Assembly: GCA_036874045.1 (NCBI GenBank)
Contig: JAZBRI010000003.1
Coordinates: 19,755,501-19,819,500 of the forward strand
Length of the DNA: 64,000 nucleotides
Reading direction: 5' to 3'
Source: Cymodocea nodosa
Taxonomy: Eukaryota; Streptophyta; Magnoliopsida; Alismatales; Cymodoceaceae
A model generated the notes under the pieces. It ran no database searches, was not told where the DNA came from, and saw nothing but the letters and a program-made list of their open reading frames with translations. Made by a program: the position numbers and the translations under genes. Shown piece by piece: positions 45,198 to 56,074 of the stretch (positions are counted from its first letter, which is position 1; every line of letters starts with the position of its first letter).

Positions 45198-47155
45198 AGA
45201 TAGTTGCATATGTAAGAATGCAATGCAAAGAGCAACAAAGAAAAGAACAAGATGAAATGCAAGAAGAAGAAGAACAGCAGCCAGGACCTTTAAATCAACA
45301 AGAAGAAGTTGAAGTGTTGGTTGTAGTAGAACAACCTGGACCTTCAATTCCACCACCTAGACCACTAGAAAGGGTGGTATTTATGGGTCTAGTTACTGTA
45401 GAAGAGTTAAAGGAATTTAAAGAATTGGTTTGATTTGATAAAAGCCAAGGAGAATCAAAAGATATGGTAGTAGCAAAAGCACATTTTGTGTTTGATGCAC
45501 TTTAGAAAAGAAGGGCTATAGAAAAGTTAAAAGCCCAATACAAAGTTAAAGTGGAAAAGCATCAAGAAGCCATTGCCATACCAATTACAAAAGAATATGA
45601 GGCTAGTTCTTCAAGACCAGCAAATATAGCAGAAGATGTGAAATAAGAAGAGTTAGAACCTATGGCTCAAGGGCATAAAGAGCCCATTTTTGTTGAATTG
45701 ATATCTGATGAAGAAGAAGAAGATCAGACAAAATTATTTAGAAGAAAAAAAGGAAAAGAAATAATGCTTGAAATAGAAGAAAAAGAAATAAAATCGGAAC
45801 CTATAGTACAAGGAGTAGGGCATAAAGAGCCCATTTTTGTGGATTTATTGTCAGAAGAAAAAGAGCAAGAGCAAGAGCAAAGAAGAGAAGAAAAATGAGC
45901 TGATAAAGAGCTGTAGCTTGAAGAAACTGAAGTTAGGGCAAAAGATGTTATGCCCGAGACTCCATCCCAATCTGCTAATGAATCAGAAAGAATAGTAACA
46001 ATGTATAATGGTAGTGAGGAGGAAGAAGAAAGAGAAGAAGTTGAGCAGGAAGTTGAATAGAAAGAGAAAAATTCGATAGATTCCTCTAAAAGAATGAAAC
46101 TCTATAGCAATTAATGGAGAAATTACAAGAAAGAAGTGTGGAAAGTTTTGCAAGCTCTCCACCACAATTAAAAGCTAAAAGGCAAGAATCTCTGGATTAT
46201 TTTTAGCAACAACTACAACAACAAGCTCAGCAACTTGAAGAAGAAATTCAAGAACAAACCCTCTAGAGCAACAATTCCAAATTCTTGACCCATTTGAAGC
46301 AACAATTCTAAATGAAATTCACTTTTGGAGTTAGGAAGTATACAACAAATATCAAGAAATAAAGGGGTACAATATAATTTACAGTAGGCCAGTAGACTAG
46401 ACTTGAATGGATGAGATTAGAGAACTATTTGAATTCCAAGGCCTATTGGAAATTATTCCAAAAACTAAATGGCATATAGTCTATGAAAATTTAGTGCCCT
46501 GTTTTTATGTGAACTTGAAAGAAGAAGAAGGAAATTTAATTGCAAACACGGAAAAAGTTAATATTCAAATAACACCTAAGCTTCTCCACAACATATTTGG
46601 ATTGAGAAATGAAGAAATTGAAATTCTAGAAGAAACAACTACATTGGAATGGGCTAAATAGGAAATTAAATAGTGCATAGCCAGTAACCCTCGTGTGACA
46701 ATACTTAACAAAATGAAGTACTTAAATGGAAAGGCACACATGGTGGTAACTATACTGGTAAAAACTATTTATCAAAGACAATGCCACAACATTGAACTTA
46801 GTCAATTTGTTAAGTAGGCTACATATGCAGTTGTGAACATAATTCAAGTAAATTGGTACAAAGTATTTATCTCCAAGTTGAGAGCAGTAAAGAAGAATTT
46901 ATTTTATGGAGATCTGATTCCTCTACTGATGGTGGAAGGAATTGACTTCATGAAATGGACGACATCTAAAAGGATGAGATCTAGTGCCATTTAAGTGAAG
47001 GAATACAGGAATTATGTTGTTGCTACTGTTGAAATTGTTGGACCTTCTAGAGACTTTATGGGAGTTGTAGAACGTATAAATCAATTAGAACAATAATTAG
47101 AAAAACTTTAGAAGGAAGTAGATGAATTAAGGAATAGAGATTAAATGTATTATTC
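45198..47155 (+). pseudogene. Extra ORF of the Gypsy element (Athila/plant-transposon-type domain)
   Basis: The first part is acidic and Glu/Gln-rich and contains a repeated HKEPIFVDL/HKEPIFVEL motif (about 45680 and 45820). The second part (46407-47150) begins MDEIRELFEFQGLL and continues with a CFYVNLKEEEG segment, an ITPKLLHNIFGLRNEE segment, VNWYKVFISKLRAVKKNLFYG and a Leu/Glu coiled-coil-like end. The pattern F-x-x-L, FY-NL, then I...GL resembles the putative plant transposon protein / Athila ORF domain. Clear relatives lie at 41437, 60207 and 15981 in Sirevirus settings. Function unknown. It has about a dozen breaks. Confidence 0.6.
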
Positions 47156-48300
47156 ATCTACTTGTACTAAAAAAATATCTAACTAAATGTAACTATAAAC
47201 AATATATATATATTAATGGTTGAACATCAATATGTTTCTGAATTTGTGTGATTGTGAATGAATGATGTAATTGAGAACTATATTGAAGATTTATTTAAAG
47301 ATTTGAAGGATAAGTTTTAAAATTTTATGAATGATGTAGTTAAATGCATGATAATTAAATATATCTGCATACTGAAAAGTAAAATTTAATTTCTATATAA
47401 CAGGAAATGAACTATAAGTTAAATATGCATATAATGTTCAGATTTAACTGAGTTTAAATTAGAACATTGCATTAATGTAATGTATTTAACTTTATTTAAG
47501 TTGATAATATATAGGAAAAAAATATAGAAGTTAAGATGAGAAGTTTCTTAGGAAAATTTGCTAAGTGTTAACTCAACGAAGTTAGTTCGTGGAGTTAACC
47601 TTAACTCCATAAAGTCAATAATAAAATATAAGGTCACTCCATTGAGTTATTTGTAACTCAACGAAGTTAGTCCATGGAGTTAGCAAATAAAAGATGAAGC
47701 TAGTCTACTGAGTTAGCTGTAACTCAACGAGGTTAGTTTGTTAAGTTAGGAACAATAACTAAGGTAAGTCCATTGAGTTATTTGTAACTCAATGAAGTTA
47801 GTCTGTGGAGTTAGCTTAATAGTTATTCTTTTCTCCATGAACGAGACTTCATAGGTGTAGCGGTTATTGAATTTAAAATTAGAAGTAGAACACGTATCCA
47901 TAAAAATAGGAATCATACCGCACGTTACAAGACACGTTCTTGCAACAAGATTTATTTACATTATGGACGTGCATTATAAATATAGAACAGAATGTTATTT
48001 ATTGGTTACTAGCAATTAAGAAGAGGAAAGAGAATTCATTGGGGGAACTAGAAGGAGAAGTAGTTGATTCAACTTCATCCGTCAACAATTATTTATTGAG
48101 AACAAATCTTTAAATTGGTATGTAATTAATCTTCTACAATTTAATTTATGTTAAGAGTTTATGAGCACATAGACTCATTCTCTTAACACTAAATGATTAG
48201 TAAGAACACCTACATAGGATTATTCAACATAGGGTCATACTGAAATATTTTCTAAATTAAACTTTGACGGAATCCTTAGGAGTGTAGCTAACCTTTCTTT
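47156..48300. other. Noncoding region, possibly a Gypsy LTR plus leader
   Basis: Contains six or more AACTCAACGAAGTTAG / TCCATGGAGTTAG motifs (47565-47820), a TATA-like CATTATAAATATAG (47967) and then a transition to gag at 48317. This order (motif array, TATA, leader, gag) is that of a 5' LTR and leader, but I could not place the termini and it does not align simply with the G LTR at 52539. Confidence 0.45.
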
Positions 48301-48316
48301 AAAGGAGAACAAAAAT

Positions 48317-49330
48317 ATGGTTGCTCTAGTAGAAAAACCATTAGGGGAAATTCTATATCCTAAATTAGTTGATGAACCTTCATGTATTTGATTGCTAAAC
48401 TTTTAGGGAGATAGGTTTGAACTGAAATCTAATTATATTAGTCAATTGTCACACTTTCATAGATTAGAAAGAGAAGATGCCTATTATTTCTTTAGAGAAT
48501 TTAATGAAGTTTGTCAAATGATGAAAATGCCAAACATGACTCAATGTACACATCATGCAATGAGTAAAACACAATTAATAGGTATAATTTATGAAGGCAT
48601 AGATGTTTCAACTAAATCTTTATTAGAATCTATTTGTTAGAATGGATTTCTGAAACTGTGTAGTGAAGAAGCATGGGCATACTTAGAAAACTTTGTAAAA
48701 AGAATTGCTCAATGGGAAAACTCAATTGAAGCTATTATAGATAAAAGAATATTGCCAAGGGGAATGCATGAAATAGATTTAAGCACTATGCTTGAAGTTA
48801 AATTAACTAAATTAACAAAGAAAATAGAGGAGTTAGCATTAAATAAAAAACTAGCAGAGAAGAATACAAATATTAATGACTTAGATATTATTTATGCTAG
48901 AAACTAGAAAGATAACTTTGGAAATTCTTATAACCCTAATTGGAGAAATCACCCAAATTTATCTTAGAGAAATAACAATTTCTAGGAAGGAGAGTATAAA
49001 TGACAAAAACATAAGTTATGAAGCATTAATTGAATAAGGATCTAGAATAGAGAAATTAGAAAAGATAATTCAACAATTAAACAATTGTCTAGATCATGTA
49101 ATTGGAAATGTTGTTAATCAAAATATGAATAGAAATATACCCCTAGACAGAAGGAATCAATAGAAGTTAGACCTACTAAAGGACTACCAATGCAAGCAAT
49201 ACCTAACCCTGTGAACATAATTGTTAATGAAATTGATACCTCCTATGGGAGGGAAACTAAATGAAGCAGCACAATTATTAGCAACTATGTATAATATATG
49301 GTAAGTAGAAAAATATAGAAAAAAGAAAAC
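48317..49330 (+). pseudogene. Athila/Tat-type gag remnant
   Basis: The DRFELKSNYISQLSHFHRLE region at about 48410 and EFNEVCQMMKM at 48500 fit the gag signature FEIKP..I.L...F.GL..EDP..HL..F.E.C...K of Athila and related Gypsy elements. Further on, EIDLSTMLEVKLTKLTKKIE (about 48775) fits the coiled stretch usual in the gag C-terminal half. No zinc knuckle is visible. About ten breaks. Confidence 0.7.
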
Positions 49331-49510
49331 ATAAAAGAAAAAACATAAAAAAGTTTAATTATAGTTAGTAGTACCGTAGAGTTATTACTTAACTCAATGT
49401 ACTTAGTCCGTTGAGTTATGACCTGACTCCACAGAGGTATGTAAGTAGCTATGTTAATTTTATCTCTGTTTAAATTTTGTTTATGTTGCTGAAATATAGA
49501 ATCACAACAA

Positions 49511-50468
49511 ATGGAATTGATGGAATTACCACTGGATGCATAAGGGAAGTATTAACTTATTAGCTAAAGATCTATGTAGATTGTGTTGTGTATCAAGACA
49601 AATTAAAGAATGTGTTAGAGAAAAATATTTTCATAGACTACAAGCTACAAAGATGATAGATATTAGAGATGGATTTTTATGGAAGTCATTTAATCATAGT
49701 TCAATTAGTTATGAATATCTGAACATGGAATAAAATGCTAGAATTCTACCCAATACATTAAAAGGAATAGATCATATTATGGGGATAGATGAAGGATTAA
49801 TTGTTTACAAAACCAAATCAAGGTATGCTATTTTGTTATTTGATATTTTGGTTAAAAATCTTATTACTAGAGAAGAATGGAATATAGGAAGGCCTAATAG
49901 ATTTGAAGTACCAACTGAAAATTATGAGTTAGTTTTAAGATTTTCTGATAAAAATTCAACCATTTTTGAAAAATTGTATTACTGGAGACCAACAGGAAAT
50001 TGGGATGAAGATCTATGTTTAAGTGTGTATAATTTTCTAAATAGATCTTGGAATGAAAATATTATGATATATCTAGGAGAGAAAGCATTAGTTAACAATA
50101 TACATGTCATACTTGATGGTAATATATATCTAGTCACGGATATATCAGTTGCATTTAGATCTGATTTATACATACTAAGCATACACAGTTATGATGATGA
50201 CTTTATAGAAATATTACCTATACCTAATGATATAGCTGAACCACCATTTGTAGAATATGATAAAATTCAATTAGGAGTGTGGTATAATGAATATGATGAT
50301 CCTACTTTATGTCTAGCAAGATGCTGGGATGAACTGATGAAATTTCAAATATGGATTATGAAAAATCTGAATGAATGGAAGTGGGAAGAGGAATATATTG
50401 AAATATATGTAGAAATAGAAACAACTACATTATCTTGGAATAGGAAAGGATCCCTTTCTGCATTTTAA
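49511..50468 (+). pseudogene. F-box / F-box-associated (FBA) protein-like sequence within the Gypsy region
   Basis: Two open parts. The stretch at 49536-49733 carries LAKDLCRLCCVSRQIKECVR, which fits the second half of an F box (L..K.L.R...VS+....). The uninterrupted 229-codon stretch at 49779-50468 reads like an F-box-associated domain: an IDHIMGIDEGLIVY opening (the usual 'gs.dGLi' strand); ITREEWNIGRP ('NP.T+.W..LP'); Y-WRPTGNWDED ('s..g.W'); ILDGNIYLVTD; and LGVWYNEYDDPTLCLARCW followed by IWIMKNLNEWKWEEEYI ('lg.w...L.l......vW.mk....W...'). F-box proteins recruit substrates to SCF ubiquitin ligases. It lies between a gag remnant and the element's 3' noncoding region, on the same strand and with the same AT-rich base use. 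It may be a captured host gene segment, or a decayed host gene hit by retroelements. The frame as a whole is interrupted. Confidence 0.6.
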
Positions 50469-50712
50469 TTCATTAATGGTAATATACTAGTATTTAGTAT
50501 TGATAACATACTGCAAGTTGACAAATTAAAAAGGAAAGTAGACTACATTAAAATAGAATTAATAGCAAGAATAATTAAGCTTAAAGGTTTTGCTTGGACT
50601 GACACGTTTATTCCATTTGTCATTACTTTTCAATCATGTTCTTAAGTTGTGATTTTGTATTTTTAATGTTGTGTGTATTCTACATTTATTTTTAGAAAAA
50701 AAACTTTAGTTT

Positions 50713-50988
50713 ATGTTTTATTTATCTTACAAGAAAGAAAAAAGGAAAAACAAAATATCAATCCAGTTTGTTGGTATCTATTCTAAGAAACCAACTGACT
50801 TGGTTGTGAGCCATCAAAGGCATAGGAGCCTGGGTTCCACACAAGGCACTAATTTAACAATTTATGTTTTTTTGTTGTTAGTTGTTATTTTGTTATATAT
50901 TTTGCTTTTATTTGTGAATGAAAAGTTTTTTAGAATCAAAAGTCGAAAGATATTAATGGAGATACAAAAGAACAAGGTATGTAATTGA
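50713..50988 (+). other. Small open frame with one predicted membrane segment
   Basis: 91 codons with a Lys-rich start, then a strongly hydrophobic run (IYVFLLLVVILLYILLLFV, residues about 57-75) and a basic tail. AT-rich DNA readily gives Leu/Ile/Phe runs, so this may be chance. Its place after the internal ORFs and before the 3' noncoding region is where Athila elements carry an env-like gene with membrane segments. Function unproven. Confidence 0.3.
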
Positions 50989-52538
50989 TTACTTATCTTG
51001 AATTTACATTCAAGCACAGTTTGTGGAGTTATTTATTAACTTAACGAATTAAGTTCATTGAGTTAGGTGCTAAGTCAACGAAACATTATTCATGCCTGCT
51101 AACATTTACTGTAAATCTTTTACATTTAGGACAATGTAAAATGTAGGTATGGTGGGGAGGTAATTAGATTAACATCCAAGTAATCTTATTAATTAGAGGA
51201 ATTTGGATTGTGTTGTAAATTTCTATGGAAACTAAAAGTTTTTTATGAATTTTGCTGTAACTTTTCAAAATTTCCTATATTATCTAAAAACTATCTGAAA
51301 CTTTCCAATAGTTGAATCTATAATTTGTTTTTTTTTTGAGAACTATAATTGCCTGAATGTTATATTTAGAATCTTATATAAGATGCTATAAAATTTTACT
51401 ATTAATAAAAATATGGATATAGTATCTTATATTTTTACTGAATTTTATGAGTTTGACAGTTTCACGATTTTAAAAAGAAATCAAAATGCTTAATTGAAAC
51501 TCAAGAAATTATCTAAAATCCTAAAAGAGCTAAAATGTTGATTTTTGGATTAAATGAAATACATATGATCAAGGATACATTTAATTTGATCAATTAAACT
51601 TGTAGAATGATTTATGTGTAAATCTTATTAAACTATAGAAAAGTATGAGCTTATTGATATGGATTCATAATTTTCAGTAGATTGTAGAAGCAGGATTATA
51701 TGAGATTTGTGTTTTATTGCATCTATATTAATGAAATACATATATATACTATGTTGAAAAGAAAAAAAGAGGAAAAAAGTGAAAAACTTTGAGAGTTTAT
51801 TGACTTGTTTGATCATGAGCCGATAAGTATGTAAGGATTGTTGACTTAAAAAAGGACTCTTTAAATCTGGCGACCTAAGATCCTGGTTAGATTTGGGATT
51901 GCTGACTGAAAGCTCAATACATGGGTACACTAGAAAGCTCTTGTATGATTCAAGCTTTTCAAATTAACTTTTAAAGTAAAAATATGCATATACTGTTCTG
52001 AAAAGATAAAATTTTTTTATTAAAATGTAGATATCTTTTTAATCGAGTATATTCTTTGTTATTTATGATTACTAAAGTATGAATCTAGAATTAAACTTTT
52101 GAAGTTGTTTATTTAAGATAAAATTCATTATTCTTTTTGTTTTAATCATATTGAGTTGAATTATGTTTTGATTCGTATACAGTTAAAATTTATTCTAGAA
52201 ATCATATTGGAAAATTCAGGGTAACAGATGTTTAAAAAAAATTGATAATATAACTACCACCTATTTGATGTTAATATATTTTGTATGTAATTTACATATG
52301 TTTGAAATATATTTACAGGTTGAGAAAGGAAAAAAATGTTAAATTAGATTACTAAATTATATAGAATATATTTATATTAATCTAATCTTAGTATTCTGAA
52401 GATACAAAATGAAGAAATATTTTTCATAAGGAATACTGATTTATGAAGGAAAGAAATAGTTCTAGCACTTTAGAAAGGCATGTTAACTAGATCATATTAG
52501 TTTGCTAAGGGACTAGCAAAAGTTAAGTATGGGGGAAG
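50989..52538 (+). repeat. Gypsy G 3' noncoding region and polypurine tract
   Basis: Contains the GGACAATGTAAAATG and GGTATGGTGGGGAGG blocks (51130-51160), the 900-bp segment shared in reverse with 24830 and 30330, a TTTGCTAAGGGACTAGC block (52500) and AAGTATGGGGGAAG next to the LTR at 52539. Confidence 0.75.
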
Positions 52539-53570
52539 TGTTTAGAATGAAAAAGTGCATAATATTAATGGTTAAATAATAGTTAATTGCATAATATTTT
52601 GCTTATCATATAAGAATTAAGCCATTATGTTATAATTGCATGATTATATGCCTTAATGAAAGAATCTACATAATTTCAGGGAATTAGTGTTAATTAAGTA
52701 TATTTTTGAACTATTAGTGAGTTATAGCCTTTTTAATTCCTAAGTATCCGAAATGTCTATTATTTCAAAGAGTTACATTTCATGTATCGGATAATTATGT
52801 TTTGAACACTTAAAAAATACTTTATTATTTCATGAAGGACACGTATCGTGATCTAGAAACTTAACTCAAGTTATCTGTTAGTAAGTTAGGTGTTAACTAT
52901 CCGAAATGCATATAAGCATTGGATACTTATAGTTGTAACCATCTGAAATATCTTTTTATTCATAAGTTAGAATTACGCACATATGAATTTAAATGTTTTA
53001 TTATGTCACGTGAGCTACACATGTTTAACTCGTTAAGTTAGCATAATTATACACGTTGAGTTACTTGAATATACACTAAGGTAACACATTGTGTTAGTGT
53101 TATAAGCTTATAAGTTATTTCTTTATTGCACATGTTTTATAGTTTAGTCAATGAAGTAAGTCCATTGAGTTACACTAACTCCATGGACTAGTTATTTTCT
53201 AACATGCCACTATTAGTAGTTGTAGAAATAAGAAATTCGAAGGAAAACCACGATTGCATGTATTACATAGGAATTAACTTGTGGAATGAAGAAGAAATCA
53301 CCATCATTGATACGAATGAAGGAAATCCATCCGATCATTTAGGTAGAAGTAGTTACTAATGAAAGAAATATAAAAGAAGAGGAGAAAGACAAAGAAAAAG
53401 TGTGTATGAAGGTGGAGGACTGTGCTAACTACAAGAAGCGTTGGAAGTTCCCTAAAGCTCCACAACACCACTACAATCACTAGCCATCGGAGGTCTATGA
53501 AATCCAATAAAAATTCTTTGGAAATAAAAGCAAAACAAAAATCCTTGGGTCTAGCAAGGTTTAAGTAACT
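52539..53570 (+). repeat. Gypsy LTR, family G
   Basis: It starts TGTTTAGAATG directly after the polypurine tract. It holds CACGTGAGC, AACTCGTTAAGTTAGC (53025) and GTCCATTGAGTTAC (53158) motif copies and the GACCTCCGAT-complementary block at 53490. The right end is not sharp: Sirevirus pol sequence is recognisable from about 53590. Confidence 0.75.
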
Positions 53571-53589
53571 AAAAAGTGTTTTATAAATG

Positions 53590-54264
53590 ATGTCTTATTA
53601 GTAGAAAACTTAGGTTTTAATTTATTGAGTGTTCTTGCCTTAATGAAATTTTATAGAGTGATTTTTGAAAAAGATTCTTGTAAAATTATAGACATGCATA
53701 CAAACAAAATTTTATTTATTACATACAAGAAATGATCCGTTTGTATTATGAACTTGCCTTCTGATATTATTAAAGACGATACTTGCTTAATTGTAAAATC
53801 AGATGAAGTTATTTTATGGCATAGAAGGCTAGGACACTCAAACTTAAAATTATTATAAAAGCTGTCTAAAAAGAATCTGGTTAGAGGTTTACGTAGTATT
53901 AATTACTCGAAAGAGGTTATGTGTGATGCATGTCAATTAGGTAAATTGCTTAAAACGTCCTTTAAAAGTTTAAATAAAATAATAAGCGAAAGAGTATTAG
54001 AACTAGTGCATATGGATTTATTTGGACCTACTAGGACAACTAGTCTAGGAGGTAAACATTATGCTTTTGTACTAGTTAATGATTATTCTAGATTTACTTG
54101 GGTTTATTTTCTAGCTAATAAAACTGAAGTTTTTGAAATATTTAAAATATTCTATAAAAAAGTTCAAAATGAGCAAAATGTTAAAATTCAAAAACTTAGG
54201 AGTGATCATGGTACAAAATTTGATAATGATCAAATAGACACCTTTAGTGAAGAATTAGGTATAG
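53590..54264 (+). pseudogene. Sirevirus protease end and integrase N-terminal part
   Basis: DVLLVENLGFNLLSV (protease-side linker) and WHRRLGHSNL are followed by the open stretch 53919-54305 with CDACQLGK, LELVHMDLFGPT and FTWVYFL, the usual integrase zinc-finger and core entry. It stops at the inserted LTR. Confidence 0.88.
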
Positions 54265-56074
54265 TGTTAGAACCCGATTATTTTGATAATGCAAAACCTA
54301 TGTGAGGGAACATATTGTATTTCACAGATTAGTTAGTGCAATATAAGATCAGAAGGCAGTTAGTACAAATTCTAAGCAGCAAACAGATTGCAGTCTATAC
54401 CAGAAGATACTGCTTTAAAGCTACAAGAAAATCGGACAGTTACAGGTCCAAGTATCCGAAGAGTAAAGCAGCAGCAAGACTATCAAACAATTAGAAGGAT
54501 AACTATCTAGATTTTACAAAGCCTTCGGAGAGTTAAATAATTGGACAGTTAAGTTGGTTGAATGATCGGAGAGTTAAGAAGTTAACTATCCGAAAGCAAA
54601 AGGAAAATCGGAAAGTTAGAAAGGCTAACTATCCGAAACTTAAGTCATTCAATTAACCATGAGCAGAAATACAAAACGGAATCTTAAAGGACTTTTTGGA
54701 GAGTTAGATAACTATTCGAGTTTTTCGAAGAGTTATAGGTATAACTTTCTGGAACTTAAGTCATCTTATTATGCACGTGCAAAATGGAGAAGCCGGTAGT
54801 TGAAAGATTAAAAGGGAAAATCGGAGAGTTAGATAACTTTCCGAAATTTCAAGAGTTTTGGTAAGTTACAGTTTAACTATTCAAAACTTAAGTTATTGAA
54901 ATTCCCATGTGCAAAATTCCAAACAGATGCTCAAATGGGTTTTCGGAGAGTTAGAAAGCTAACTATCCGAAATTTCAAGAGAGTTTCGGTGAGTTACAAT
55001 TTAACCATCCGAAACTTAAGTTAGTGAATTTCCCACGTGCAAAATTTCAAAAAGATGCTCAAATGGGTTTTCGAAGAGTTAGAAAGATAACTATCCAAAA
55101 AATGGGAAGGTTTCAGTAAGTTACATTATTAACTATCTGAAACTTAAGTTATGCTTTTATGCACGTGCAGATTTGAAGTGACAGCTATTGAAGAATTAAA
55201 AGAAAAGTTGGAGAGTTACAGTAGTTAACTATCTGAAAGTCAGGAGCTCTTTTCGATAAGTTAAATACAAGACTCTGAACTCTTGACATTACACGTAAGC
55301 AACTTAAAATCCTCATGTGACTCAGATAACAGGATATGAGTAATGAATCAGTAAGTTATGGATGCATTTCAGCAAGTTATTTTTATAACCATCTGAAAGC
55401 CTGAGATTATCAGAAGATTACTTACTGAGCATCAAACAGAACGGTAACTTACCATATTTAGGTTTATTTATTTACTAAGTACAGTAGAATACATCCGTTG
55501 AAAGAAAAAATATGATCGTTATACCTTTGGTATAAATATGAGGAGTTTAAGAGAGGAAAACACAGAGATAACGTATATATCATATACAGTGACCTACACT
55601 TCAATTTCAATTACACTCGAGTCTGCAAATAGTGAAGCATACTCAAAAGATCTACTACAGAAAAAGCTCTATGCGCCAAAACTCTGATTGAAAGATTCAA
55701 GCGATTGGTTCATGGCTTCAACCTGAAAGCTACATTCAGTTGTTGGTTTGAGTTTTGACTTGAAAACTCAAGAGGTTGGTTTACTGAAGTTTATACTTGA
55801 AAACTTCTGTGTAGTTGGTTCTTGCTTTGACCTGAAAGCAAGTGTGTAAGTGTTGAAACACTTAGTGAATCCCAAGTGAATCATGAGGGTGGACTAGCCA
55901 AGTTGGTGAACCACCTAAAATTTGCTGTGTTACATTTCTCTACTATTATGCATTCTTTTAGATTTATCACATTTCATATCTGTTGAATCATTCGATTCAA
56001 CAATCAAAAGAATATAAAAAATTTACACGCATTCACCATTCACCCCCCCTCTAGTGAGCCTACCAATCCTAACA
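54265..56074 (+). repeat. Solo Sirevirus LTR (family S2), 1.8 kb, inserted in integrase
   Basis: TGTTAG at the start and CTAACA at the end are perfect inverted repeats. The flanks TATAG (54260-54264) and CATAG (56075-56079) match at four of five bases, a decayed target duplication. From about 54670 to 55160 it aligns with the S1 LTR (GAATGGAGAAGCCGG-type block, repeated GAGTTAGAAAG...TAACTATCCGAAA motifs), while its first 400 bp and the promoter half differ. It thus represents a sister LTR family or a mosaic. Confidence 0.9.

Larger units (their letters stand above)
43690..53570 (+). mobile_element. Ty3/Gypsy, Athila-like (family G), 5'-incomplete, rearranged, broken
   Basis: Parts in order are the integrase C-terminus, an extra ORF with an Athila/plant-transposon-type domain, a noncoding LTR- or leader-like stretch, a gag remnant, an F-box-like segment, a long AT-rich 3' region, a polypurine tract (AAGTATGGGGGAAG) and an LTR. 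Gag lying downstream of integrase means this is not one simple element. Either two elements share or lost an LTR, or a rearrangement occurred. The 51120 block GGACAATG...GTATGGTGGGGAGG is typical of the region after pol in Athila-like elements. The coding parts have dozens of breaks. Confidence 0.7.

Noticed and set aside
50713-50988. Small membrane protein or true envelope gene
   Set aside because: The hydrophobic run is encoded by very AT-rich DNA. There is no signal peptide, fusion peptide or cysteine pattern, so I list it only as a small open frame.
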